From: Eutreptiella sp. 'Long Island Sound 2002' | Taxonomy: Eukaryota > Euglenozoa > Euglenophyceae > Eutreptiales > Eutreptiaceae | Reading direction: 5' to 3' | NCBI GenBank assembly: GCA_964036045.1 | Contig: OZ038382.1 | Span: 43,106,090-43,170,089, forward strand | Length of the DNA stretch: 64,000 bases | Shown here: positions 49,607 through 61,725 of the stretch, piece by piece | Position numbering within the stretch: position 1 is the first letter of the stretch | How the letters are laid out: every line of letters starts with the position of its first letter | Notes under the pieces: model-generated | Database searches by the model: none | Told to the model about the DNA's origin: nothing | What the model saw: the letters and a program-made list of their open reading frames with translations, nothing else | Translations under genes and position numbers: made by a program

Positions 49607-52532
49607 ATGAAGTGTGGTGATACTTGCCGACACAATATCTCAAAATTGAATTCGGGACTTTCTGTCAAGTTATTGCAGCTCCCCCTTCAGCGTTCCGGGA
49701 AGGCAATAGAAGAAAATTTAGAAGGGGCATGTTCCATATTTTTGCAAAAAAGTTTCATTTTGGTACGCCACATTTATTGGATTTTCAGGTTGCTGCGTGG
49801 TGGTTGGCTAGGCTGTACGCGTGCTTTCGTAAAGTGGCACCTTTCGCCCTACCCGTTGAAGTTTTCGCTCTGGTCCACTGCCACCACACACCCACACTGC
49901 CATTGCACCCCCCGCCACCCCCGCGCGCGCGCGCTCGCTCGCCTCGTCTCGTCAAGCCAAGGCATGGCTGGCTTGGCTTGGCATGGTATGGTATGGCTTG
50001 GTGTGAGAGCCAGGTGCTTTCATAATGGAGTGTGGTGATACTTGCCGACACAATATCTCAAAATTGAATTCGGGACTTTCTGTCAAGTTATTGCAGCTCC
50101 CCCTTCAGCGTTCCGGGAAGGCATTAGAAGAAAATTTAGAAGGGGCATGTTCCATATTTTTGCAAAAAAGTTTCATTTTGGTACGCCACATTTATTGGAT
50201 TTTCAGGTTGCTGTGTGGTGGTTGGCTAGGCTGTACGCGTGCTTTCGTAAAGTGGCACCTTTCGCCCTACCCGTTGAAGTTTTCGCTCTGGTCCACTGCC
50301 ACCACACACCCACACTGCCATTGCACCCCCCGCCACCCCCGCGCGCGCGCGCTCGCTCGCCTCGTCTCGTCAAGCCAAGGCATGGCTGGCTTGGCTTGGC
50401 ATGGTATGGTATGGCTTGGTGTGAGAGCCAGGTGCTTTCATAATGACGTGTGGTGATACTTGCCGACACAATATCTCAAAATTGAATTCGGGACTTTCTG
50501 TCAAGTTATTGCAGCTCCCCCTTCAGCGTTCCGGGAAGGCATTAGAAGAAAATTTAGAAGGGGCATGTTCCATATTTTTGCAAAAAAGTTTCATTTTGGT
50601 ACGCCACATTTATTGGATTTTCAGGTTGCTGCGTGGTGGTTGGCTAGGCTGTACGCGTGCTTTCGTAAAGTGGCACCTTTCGCCCTACCCGTTGAAGTTT
50701 TCGCTCTGGTTCACTGCCACCACACACCCACACTGCCATTGCACCCCCCGCCACCCCCGCGCGCGCGCGCTCGCTCGCCTCGTCTCGTCAAGCCAAGGCA
50801 TGGCTGGCTTGGCTTGGCATGGTATGGTATGGCTTGGTGTGAGAGCCAGGTGCTTTCATAATGAAGTGTGGTGATACTTGCCGACACAATATCTCAAAAT
50901 TGAATTCGGGACTTTCTGTCAAGTTATTGCAGCTCCCCCTTCAGCGTTCCGGGAAGGCATTAGAAGAAAATTTAGAAGGGGCATGTTCCATATTTTTGCA
51001 AAAAAGTTTCATTTTGGTACGCCACATTTATTGGATTTTCAGGTTGCTGCGTGGTGGTTGGCTAGGCTGTACGCGTGCTTTCGTAAAGTGGCACCTTTCG
51101 CCCTACCCGTTGAAGTTTTCGCTCTGGTCCACTGCCACCACACACCCACACTGCCATTGCACCCCCCGCCACCCCCGCGCGCGCGCGCTCGCTCGCCTCG
51201 TCTCGTCAAGCCAAGGCATGGCTGGCTTGGCTTGGCATGGTATGGTATGGCTTGGTGTGAGAGCCAGGTGCTTTCATAATGAAGTGTGGTGATACTTGCC
51301 GACACAATATCTCAAAATTGAATTCGGGACTTTCTGTCAAGTTATTGCAGCTCCCCCTTCAGCGTTCCGGGAAGGCATTAGAAGAAAATTTAGAAGGGGC
51401 ATGTTCCATATTTTTGCAAAAAAGTTTCATTTTGGTACGCCACATTTATTGGATTTTCAGGTTGCTGTGTGGTGGTTGGCTAGGCTGTACGCGTGCTTTC
51501 GTAAAGTGGCACCTTTCGCCCTACCCGTTGAAGTTTTCGCTCTGGTCCACTGCCACCACACACCCACACTGCCATTGCACCCCCCGCCACCCCCGCGCGC
51601 GCGCGCTCGCTCGCCTCGTCTCGTCAAGCCAAGGCATGGCTGGCTTGGCTTGGCATGGTATGGTATGGCTTGGTGTGAGAGCCAGGTGCTTTCATAATGA
51701 AGTGTGGTGATACTTGCCGACACAATATCTCAAAATTGAATTCGGGACTTTCTGTCAAGTTATTGCAGCTCCCCCTTCAGCGTTCCGGGAAGGCATTAGA
51801 AGAAAATTTAGAAGGGGCATGTTCCATATTTTTGCAAAAAAGTTTCATTTTGGTACGCCACATTTATTGGATTTTCAGGTTGCTGCGTGGTGGTTGGCTA
51901 GGCTGTACGCGTGCTTTCGTAAAGTGGCACCTTTCGCCCTACCCGTTGAAGTTTTCGCTCTGGTCCACTGCCACCACACACCCACACTGCCATTGCACCC
52001 CCCGCCACCCCCGCGCGCGCGCGCTCGCTCGCCTCGTCTCGTCAAGCCAAGGCATGGCTGGCTTGGCTTGCCATGGTATGGTATGGCTTGGTGTGAGAGC
52101 CAGGTGCTTTCATAATGGAGTGTGGTGATACTTGCCGACACAATATCTCAAAATTGAATTCGGGACTTTCTGTCAAGTTATTGCAGCTCCCCCTTCAGCG
52201 TTCCGGGAAGGCAATAGAAGAAAATTTAGAAGGGGCATGTTCCATATTTTTGCAAAAAAGTTTCATTTTGGTACGCCACATTTATTGGATTTTCAGGTTG
52301 CTGCGTGGTGGTTGGCTAGGCTGTACGCGTGCTTTCGTAAAGTGGCACCTTTCGCCCTACCCGTTGAAGTTTTCGCTCTGGTCCACTGCCACCACACACC
52401 CACACTGCCATTGCACCCCCCGCCACCCCCGCGCGCGCGCGCTCGCTCGCCTCGTCTCGTCAAGCCAAGGGATGGCTGGCTTGGCTTGGCATGGTATGGT
52501 ATGGCTTGGTGTGAGAGCCAGGTGCTTTCATA
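49607..52532 (+). repeat. Segment with shuffled shared markers
   Basis: CCATGG at 49563 and T-to-A at 49706 recur at 52071 and 52214, both at +2508. Between them the second copy also has A-to-G at 52118 (ATGGAG). In the first copy that base is consensus, but the same change is found at 50028, five units before 52118, and at 46270. The unit junction at 52115 therefore combines markers from different parental units. Confidence 0.75.
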
Positions 52533-54204
52533 ATGAAGTGTGGTGATACTTGCCGACACAATATCTCAAAATTGAATTCGGGACTTTCTGTCAAGTTATT
52601 GCAGCTCCCCCTTCAGCGTTCCGGGAAGGCACTAGAAGAAAATTTAGAAGGGGCATGTTCCATATTTTTGCAAAAAAGTTTCATTTTGGTACGCCACATT
52701 TATTGGATTTTCAGGTTGCTGCGTGGTGGTTGGCTAGGCTGTACGCGTGCTTTCGTAAAGTGGCACCTTTCGCCCTACCCGTTGAAGTTTTCGCTCTGGT
52801 CCACTGCCACCACACACCCACACTGCCATTGCACCCCCCGCCACCCCCGCGCGCGCGCGCTCGCTCGCCTCGTCTCGTCAAGCCAAGGCATGGCTGGCTT
52901 GGCTTGGCATGGTATGGTATGGCTTGGTGTGAGAGCCAGGTGCTTTCATAATGAAGTGTGGTGATACTTGCCGACACAATATCTCAAAATTGAATTCGGG
53001 ACTTTCTGTCAAGTTATTGCAGCTCCCCCTTCAGCGTTCCGGGAAGGCATTAGAAGAAAATTTAGAAGGGGCATGTTCCATATTTTTGCAAAAAAGTTTC
53101 ATTTTGGTACGCCACATTTATTGGATTTTCAGGTTGCTGTGTGGTGGTTGGCTAGGCTGTACGCGTGCTTTCGTAAAGTGGCACCTTTCGCCCTACCCGT
53201 TGAAGTTTTCGCTCTGGTCCACTGCCACCACACACCCACACTGCCATTGCACCCCCCGCCACCCCCGCGCGCGCGCGCTCGCTCGCCTCGTCTCGTCAAG
53301 CCAAGGCATGGCTGGCTTGGCTTGGCATGGTATGGTATGGCTTGGTGTGAGAGCCAGGTGCTTTCATAATGAAGTGTGGTGATACTTGCCGACACAATAT
53401 CTCAAAATTGAATTCGGGACTTTCTGTCAAGTTATTGCAGCTCCCCCTTCAGCGTTCCGGGAAGGCATTAGAAGAAAATTTAGAAGGGGCATTTTCCATA
53501 TTTTTGCAAAAAAGTTTCATTTTGGTACGCCACATTTATTGGATTTTCAGGTTGCTGTGTGGTGGTTGGCTAGGCTGTACGCGTGCTTTCGTAAAGTGGC
53601 ACCTTTCGCCCTACCCGTTGAAGTTTTCGCTCTGGTCCACTGCCACCACACACCCACACTGCCATTGCACCCCCCGCCACCCCCGCGCGCGCGCGCTCGC
53701 TCGCCTCGTCTCGTCAAGCCAAGGCATGGCTGGCTTGGCTTGGCATGGTATGGTATGGCTTGGTGTGAGAGCCAGGTGCTTTCATAATGAAGTGTGGTGA
53801 TACTTGCCGACACAATATCTCAAAATTGAATTCGGAACTTTCTGTCAAGTTATTGCAGCTCCCCCTTCAGCGTTCCGGGAAGGCATTAGAAGAAAATTTA
53901 GAAGGGGCATGTTCCATATTTTTGCAAAAAAGTTTCATTTTGGTACGCCACATTTATTGGATTTTCAGGTTGCTGCGTGGTGGTTGGCTAGGCTGTACGC
54001 GTGCTTTCGTAAAGTGGCACCTTTCGCCCTACCCGTTGAAGTTTTCGCTCTGGTCCACTGCCACCACACACCCACACTGCCATTGCACCCCCCGCCACCC
54101 CCCCGCGCGCGCGCTCGCTCGCCTCGTCTCGTCAAGCCAAGGCATGGCTGGCTTGGCTTGGCATGGTATGGTATGGCTTGGTGTGAGAGCCAGGTGCTTT
54201 CATA

Positions 54205-54622
54205 ATGAAGTGTGGTGATACTTGCCGACACAATATCTCAAAATTGAATTCGGGACTTTCTGTCAAGTTATTGCAGCTCCCCCTTCAGCGTTCCGGGAAG
54301 GCAGTAGAAGAAAATTTAGAAGGGGCATGTTCCATATTTTTGCAAAAAAGTTTCATTTTGGTACGCCACATTTATTGGATTTTCAGGTTGCTGCGTGGTG
54401 GTTGGCTAGGCTGTACGCGTGCTTTCGTAAAGTGGCACCTTTCGCCCTACCCGTTGAAGTTTTCGCTCTGGTCCACCGCCACCACACACCCACACTGCCA
54501 TTGCACCCCCCGCCACCCCCGCGCGCGCGCGCTCGCTCGCCTCGTCTCGTCAAGCCAAGGCATGGCTGGCTTGGCTTGGCATGGTATGGTATGGCTTGGT
54601 GTGAGAGCCAGGTGCTTTCATA
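54205..54622 (+). repeat. Two-marker unit, copy 1
   Basis: T-to-G at 54304 (GCAGTAG) and T-to-C at 54477 (CCACCGCC) occur together only here and in the unit at 56295, five units (2090 bp) away. Confidence 0.85.
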
Positions 54623-56294
54623 ATGAAGTGTGGTGATACTTGCCGACACAATATCTCAAAATTGAATTCGGGACTTTCTGTCAAGTTATTGCAGCTCCCC
54701 CTTCAGCGTTCCGGGAAGGCATTAGAAGAAAATTTAGAAGGGGCATGTTCCATATTTTTGCAAAAAAGTTTCATTTTGGTACGCCACATTTATTGGATTT
54801 TCAGGTTGCTGCGTGGTGGTTGGCTAGGCTGTACGCGTGCTTTCGTAAAGTGGCACCTTTCGCCCTACCCGTTGAAGTTTTCGCTCTGGTCCACTGCCAC
54901 CACACACCCACACTGCCATTGCACCCCCCGCCACCCCCGCGTGCGCGCGCTCGCTCGCCTTGTCTCGTCAAGCCAAGGCATGGCTGGCTTGGCTTGGCAT
55001 GGTATGGTATGGCTTGGTGTGAGAGCCAGGTGCTTTCATAATGAAGTGTGGTGATACTTGCCGACACAATATCTCAAAATTGAACTCGGGACTTTCTGTC
55101 AAGTTATTGCAGCTCCCCCTTCAGCGTTCCGGGAAGGCATTAGAAGAAAATTTAGAAGGGGCATGTTCCATATTTTTGCAAAAAAGTTTCATTTTGGTAC
55201 GCCACATTTATTGGATTTTCAGGTTGCTGCGTGGTGGTTGGCTAGGCTGTACGCGTGCTTTCGTAAAGTGGCACCTTTCGCCCTACCCGTTGAAGTTTTC
55301 GCTCTGGTCCACTGCCACCACACACCCACACTGCCATTGCACGCCCCGCCACCCCCGCGCGCGCGCGCTCGCTCGCCTCGTCTCGTCAAGCCAAGGCATG
55401 GCTGGCTTGGCTTGGCATGGTATGGTATGGCTTGGTGTGAGAGCCAGGTGCTTTCATAATGAAGTGTGGTGATACTTGCCGACACAATATCTCAAAATTG
55501 AATTCGGGACTTTCTGTCAAGTTATTGCAGCTCCCCCTTCAGCGTTCCGGGAAGGCATTAGAAGAAAATTTAGAAGGGGCATGTTCCATATTTTTGCAAA
55601 AAAGTTTCATTTTGGTACGCCACATTTATTGGATTTTCAGGTTGCTGCGTGGTGGTTGGCTAGGCTGTACGCGTGCTTTCGTAAAGTGGCACCCTTCGCC
55701 CTACCCGTTGAAGTTTTCGCTCTGGTCCACTGCCACCACACACCCACACTGCCATTGCACCCCCCGCCACCCCCGCGCGCGCGCGCTCGCTCGCCTCGTC
55801 TCGTCAAGCCAAGGCATGGCTGGCTTGGCTTGGCATGGTATGGTATGGCTTGGTGTGAGAGCCAGGTGCTTTCATAATGAAGTGTGGTGATACTTGCCGA
55901 CACAATATCTCAAAATTGAACTCGGGACTTTCTGTCAAGTTATTGCAGCTCCCCCTTCAGCGTTCCGGGAAGGCATTAGAAGAAAATTTAGAAGGGGCAT
56001 GTTCCATATTTTTGCAAAAAAGTTTCATTTTGGTACGCCACATTTATTGGATTTTCAGGTTGCTGCGTGGTGGTTGGCTAGGCTGTACGCGTGCTTTCGT
56101 AAAGTGGCACCTTTCGCCCTACCCGTTGAAGTTTTCGCTCTGGTCCACTGCCACCACACACCCACACTGCCATTGCACCCCCCGCCACCCCCGCGCGCGC
56201 GCGCTCGCTCGCCTCGTCTCGTCAAGCCAAGGCATGGCTGGCTTGGCTTGGCATGGTATGGTATGGCTTGGTGTGAGAGCCAGGTGCTTTCATA

Positions 56295-56712
56295 ATGAAG
56301 TGTGGTGATACTTGCCGACACAATATCTCAAAATTGAATTCGGGACTTTCTGTCAAGTTATTGCAGCTCCCCCTTCAGCGTTCCGGGAAGGCAGTAGAAG
56401 AAAATTTAGAAGGGGCATGTTCCATATTTTTGCAAAAAAGTTTCATTTTGGTACGCCACATTTATTGGATTTTCAGGTTGCTGCGTGGTGGTTGGCTAGG
56501 CTGTACGCGTGCTTTCGTAAAGTGGCACCTTTCGCCCTACCCGTTGAAGTTTTCGCTCTGGTCCACCGCCACCACACACCCACACTGCCATTGCACCCCC
56601 CGCCACCCCCGCGCGCGCGCGCTCGCTCGCCTCGTCTCGTCAAGCCAAGGCATGGCTGGCTTGGCTTGGCATGGTATGGTATGGCTTGGTGTGAGAGCCA
56701 GGTGCTTTCATA
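56295..56712 (+). repeat. Two-marker unit, copy 2
   Basis: T-to-G at 56394 and T-to-C at 56567 match the unit at 54205 exactly. Neighbouring units on either side are not shared between the two places, so the transferred tract may be no longer than about one unit. Confidence 0.85.
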
Positions 56713-59700
56713 ATGAAGTGTGGTGATACTTGCCGACACAATATCTCAAAATTGAATTCGGGACTTTCTGTCAAGTTATTGCAGCTCCCCCTTCAGCGTT
56801 CCGGGAAGGCATTAGAAGAAAATTTAGAAGGGGCATGTTCCATATTTTTGCAAAAAAGTTTCATTTTGGTACGCCACATTTATTGGATTTTCAGGTTGCT
56901 GCGTGGTGGTTGGCTAGGCTGTACGCGTGCTTTCGTAAAGTGGCACCTTTCGCCCTACCCGTTGAAGTTTTCGCTCTGGTCCACTGCCAACACACACCCA
57001 CACTGCCATTGCACCCCCCGCCACCCCCGCGCGCGCGCGCTCGCTCGCCTCGTCTCGTCAAGCCAAGGCATGGCTGGCTTGGCTTGGCATGGTATGGTAT
57101 GGCTTGGTGTGAGAGCCAGGTGCTTTCATAATGAAGTGTGGTGATACTTGCCGACACAATATCTCAAAATTGAATTCGGGACTTTCTGTCAAGTTATTGC
57201 AGCTCCCCCTTCAGCGTTCCGGGAAGGCATTAGAAGAAAATTTAGAAGGGGCATGTTCCATATTTTTGCAAAAAAGTTTCATTTTGGTACGCCACATTTA
57301 TTGGATTTTCAGGTTGCTGCGTGGTGGTTGGCTAGGTTGTACGCGTGCTTTCGTAAAGTGGCACCTTTCGCCCTACCCGTTGAAGTTTTCGCTCTGGTCC
57401 ACTGCCACCACACACCCACACTGCCATTGCACCCCCCGCCACCCCCGCGCGCGCGCGCTCGCTCGCCTCGTCTCGTCAAGCCAAGGCATGGCTGGCTTGG
57501 CTTGGCATGGTATGGTATGGCTTGGTGTGAGAGCCAGGTGCTTTCATAATGAAGTGTGGTGATACTTGCCGACACAATATCTCAAAATTGAATTCGGGAC
57601 TTTCTGTCAAGTTATTGCAGCTCCCCCTTCAGCGTTCCGGGAAGGCATTAGAAGAAAATTTAGAAGGGGCATGTTCCATATTTTTGCAAAAAAGTTTCAT
57701 TTTGGTACGCCACATTTATTGGATTTTCAGGTTGCTGCGTGGTGGTTGGCTAGGCTGTACGCGTGCTTTCGTAAAGTGGCACCTTTCGCCCTACCCGTTG
57801 AAGTTTTCGCTCTGGTCCACTGCCACCACACACCCACACTGCCATTGCACCCCCCGCCACCCCCGCGCGCGCGCGCTCGCTCGCCTCGTCTCGTCAAGCC
57901 AAGGCATGGCTGGCTTGGCTTGGCATGGTATGGTATGGCTTGGTGTGAGAGCCAGGTGCTTTCATAATGAAGTGTGGTGATACTTGCCGACACAATATCT
58001 CAAAATTGAATTCGGGACTTTCTGTCAAGTTATTGCAGCTCCCCCTTCAGCGTTCCGGGAAGGCATTAGAAGAAAATTTAGAAGGGGCATGTTCCATATT
58101 TTTGCAAAAAAGTTTCATTTTGGTACGCCACATTTATTGGATTTTCAGGTTGCTGCGTGGTGGTTGGCTAGGCTGTACGCGTGCTTTCGTAAAGTGGCAC
58201 CTTTCGCCCTACCCGTTGAAGTTTTCGCTCTGGTCCACTGCCACCACACACCCACACTGCCATTGCACCCCCTGCCACCCCCGCGCGCGCGCGCTCGCTC
58301 GCCTAGTCTCGTCAAGCCAAGGCATGGCTGGCTTGGCTTGGCATGGTATGGTATGGCTTGGTGTGAGAGCCAGGTGCTTTCATAATGAAGTGTGGTGATA
58401 CTTGCCGACACAATATCTCAAAATTGAATTCGGGACTTTCTGTCAAGTTATTGCAGCTCCCCCTTCAGCGTTCCGGGAAGGCATTAGAAGAAAATTTAGA
58501 AGGGGCATGTTCCATATTTTTGCAAAAAAGTTTCATTTTGGTACGCCACATTTATTGGATTTTCAGGTTGCTGCGTGGTGGTTGGCTAGGCTGTACGCGT
58601 GCTTTCGTAAAGTGGCACCTTTCGCCCTACCCGTTGAAGTTTTCGCTCTGGTCCACTGCCACCACACACCCACACTGCCATTGCACCCCCCGCCACCCCC
58701 CCGCGCGCGCGCTCGCTCGCCTCGTCTCGTCAAGCCAAGGCATGGCTGGCTTGGCTTGGCATGGTATGGTATGGCTTGGTGTGAGAGCCAGGTGCTTTCA
58801 TAATGAAGTGTGGTGATACTTGCCGACACAATATCTCAAAATTGAATTCGGGACTTTCTGTCAAGTTATTGCAGCTCCCCCTTCAGCGTTCCGGGAAGGC
58901 ATTAGAAGAAAATTTAGAAGGGGCATGTTCCATATTTTTGCAAAAAAGTTTCATTTTGGTACGCCACTTTTATTGGATTTTCAGGTTGCTGCGTGGTGGT
59001 TGGCTAGGCTGTACGCGTGCTTTCGTAAAGTGGCACCTTTCGCCCTACCCGTTGAAGTTTTCGCTCTGGTCCACTGCCACCACACACCCACACTGCCATT
59101 GCACCCCCCGCCACCCCCGCGCGCGCGCGCTCGCTCGCCTCGTCTCGTCAGGCCAAGGCATGGCTGGCTTGGCTTGGCATGGTATGGTATGGCTTGGTGT
59201 GAGAGCCAGGTGCTTTCATAATGAAGTGTGGTGATACTTGCCGACACAATATCTCAAAATTGAATTCGGGACTTTCTGTCAAGTTATTGCAGCTCCCCCT
59301 TCAGCGTTCCGGGAAGGCATTAGAAGAAAATTTAGAAGGGGCATGTTCCATATTTTTGCAAAAAAGTTTCATTTTGGTGCGCCACATTTATTGGATTTTC
59401 AGGTTGCTGCGTGGTGGTTGGCTAGGCTGTACGCGTGCTTTCGTAAAGTGGCACCTTTCGCCCTACCCGTTGAAGTTTTCGCTCTGGTCCACTGCCACCA
59501 CACACCCACACTGCCATTGCACCCCCCGCCACCCCCGCGCGCGCGCGCTCGCTCGCCTCGTCTCGTCAAGCCAAGGCATGGCTGGCTTGGCTTGGCATGG
59601 TATGGTATGGCTTGGTGTGAGAGCCAGGTGCTCTCATAATGAAGTGTGGTGATACTTGCCGACACAATATCTCAAAATTGAATTCGGGACTTTCTGTCAA

Positions 59701-60056
59701 GTTATTGCAGCTCCCCCTTCAGCGTTCCGGGAAGGCATTAGAAGAAAATTTAGAAGGGGCATGTTCCATATTTTTGCAAAAAAGTTTCATTTTGGTACGC
59801 CACATTTATTGGATTTTCAGGTTGCTGCGTGGTGGTTGGCTAGGCTGTACGCGTGCTTTCGTAAAGTGGCACCTTTCGCCCTACCCGTTGAAGTTTTCGC
59901 TCTGGTCCACTGCCACCACACACCCACACTGCCATTGCACCCCCCGCCACCCCCGCGCGCGCGCGCTCGCTCGCCTCGTCTCGTCAAGCCAAGGCATGGC
60001 TGGCTTGGCTTGGCATGGTATGGTATGGCTTGGTGTGAGAGCCAGGTGCTTTCATA

Positions 60057-60473
60057 ATGAAGTGTGGTGATACTTGCCGACACAATATCTCAAAATTGAA
60101 TTCGGGACTTTCTGTCAAGTTATTGCAGCTCCCCCTTCAGCGTTCCGGGAAGGCATTAGAAGAAAATTTAGAAGGGGCATGTTCCATATTTTTGCAAAAA
60201 AGTTCATTTTGGTACGCCACATTTATTGGATTTTCAGGTTGCTGCGTGGTGGTTGGCTAGGCTGTACGCGTGCTTTCGTAAAGTGGCACCTTTCGCCCTA
60301 CCCGTTGAAGTTTTCGCTCTGGTCCACTGCCACCACACAGCCACACTGCCATTGCACCCCCCGCCACCCCCGCGCGCGCGCGCTCGCTCGCCTCGTCTCG
60401 TCAAGCCAAGGCATGGCTGGCTTGGCTTGGCATGGTATGGTATGGCTTGGTGTGAGAGCCAGGTGCTTTCATA
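60057..60473 (+). repeat. 417-bp length-variant unit (T deletion)
   Basis: One T is lost from AAAAAAGTTTCATTTT (about 60202-60204). C-to-G at 60340 (CACAGCCAC) is also private. Confidence 0.9.
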
Positions 60474-61309
60474 ATGAAGTGTGGTGATACTTGCCGACAC
60501 AATATCTCAAAATTGAATTCGGGACTTTCTGTCAAGTTATTGCAGCTCCCCCTTCAGCGTTCCGGGAAGGCATTAGAAGAAAATTTAGAAGGGGCATGTT
60601 CCATATTTTTGCAAAAAAGTTTCATTTTGGTACGCCACATTTATTGGATTTTCAGGTTGCTGCGTGGTGGTTGGCTAGGCTGTACGCGTGCTTTCGTAAA
60701 GTGGCACCTTTCGCCCTACCCGTTGAAGTTTTCGCTCTGGTCCACTGCCACCACACACCCACACTGCCATTGCACCCCCCGCCACCCCCCCGCGCGCGCG
60801 CTCGCTCGCCTCGTCTCGTCAAGCCAAGGCATGGCTGGCTTGGCTTGGCATGGTATGGTATGGCTTGGTGTGAGAGCCAGGTGCTTTCATAATGAAGTGT
60901 GGTGATACTTGCCGACACAATATCTCAAAATTGAATTCGGGACTTTCTGTCAAGTTATTGCAGCTCCCCCTTCAGCGTTCCGGGAAGGCATTAGAAGAAA
61001 ATTTAGAAGGGGCATGTTCCATATTTTTGCAAAAAAGTTTCATTTTGGTACGCCACATTTATTGGATTTTCAGGTTGCTGCGTGGTGGTTGGCTAGGCTG
61101 TACGCGTGCTTTCGTAAAGTGGCACCTTTCGCCCTACCCGTTGAAGTTTTCGCTCTGGTCCACTGCCACCACACACCCACACTGCCATTGCACCCCCCGC
61201 CACCCCCGCGCGCGCGCGCTCGCTCGCCTCGTCTCGTCAAGCCAAGGCATGGCTGGCTTGGCTTGGCATGGTATGGTATGGCTTGGTGTGAGAGCCAGGT
61301 GCTTTCATA

Positions 61310-61725
61310 ATGAAGTGTGGTGATACTTGCCGACACAATATCTCAAAATTGAATTCGGGACTTTCTGTCAAGTTATTGCAGCTCCCCCTTCAGCGTTCCG
61401 GGAAGGCAATAGAAGAAAATTTAGAAGGGGCATGTTCCATATTTTTGCAAAAAAGTTTCATTTTGGTACGCCACATTTATTGGATTTTCAGGTTGCTGCG
61501 TGGTGGTTGGCTAGGCTGTACGCGTGCTTTCGTAAAGTGGCACCTTTCGCCCTACCCGTTGAAGTTTTCGCTTTGGTCCACTGCCACCACACACCCACAC
61601 TGCCATTGCACCCCCCGCCACCCCCGCGCGCGCGCTCGCTCGCCTCTCCTCGTCAAGCCAAGGCATGGCTGGCTTGGCTTGGCATGGTATGGTATGGCTT
61701 GGTGTGAGAGCCAGGTGCTTTCATA
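61310..61725 (+). repeat. 416-bp length-variant unit (GC tract)
   Basis: The tract is C5(GC)5, followed by a local change to CCTCTCCTCGTC near 61644-61653. T-to-A at 61409 (GCAATAG) is shared with the units at 49607 and 52115. A C-to-T in CGCTTTGG lies near 61573. Confidence 0.85.
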
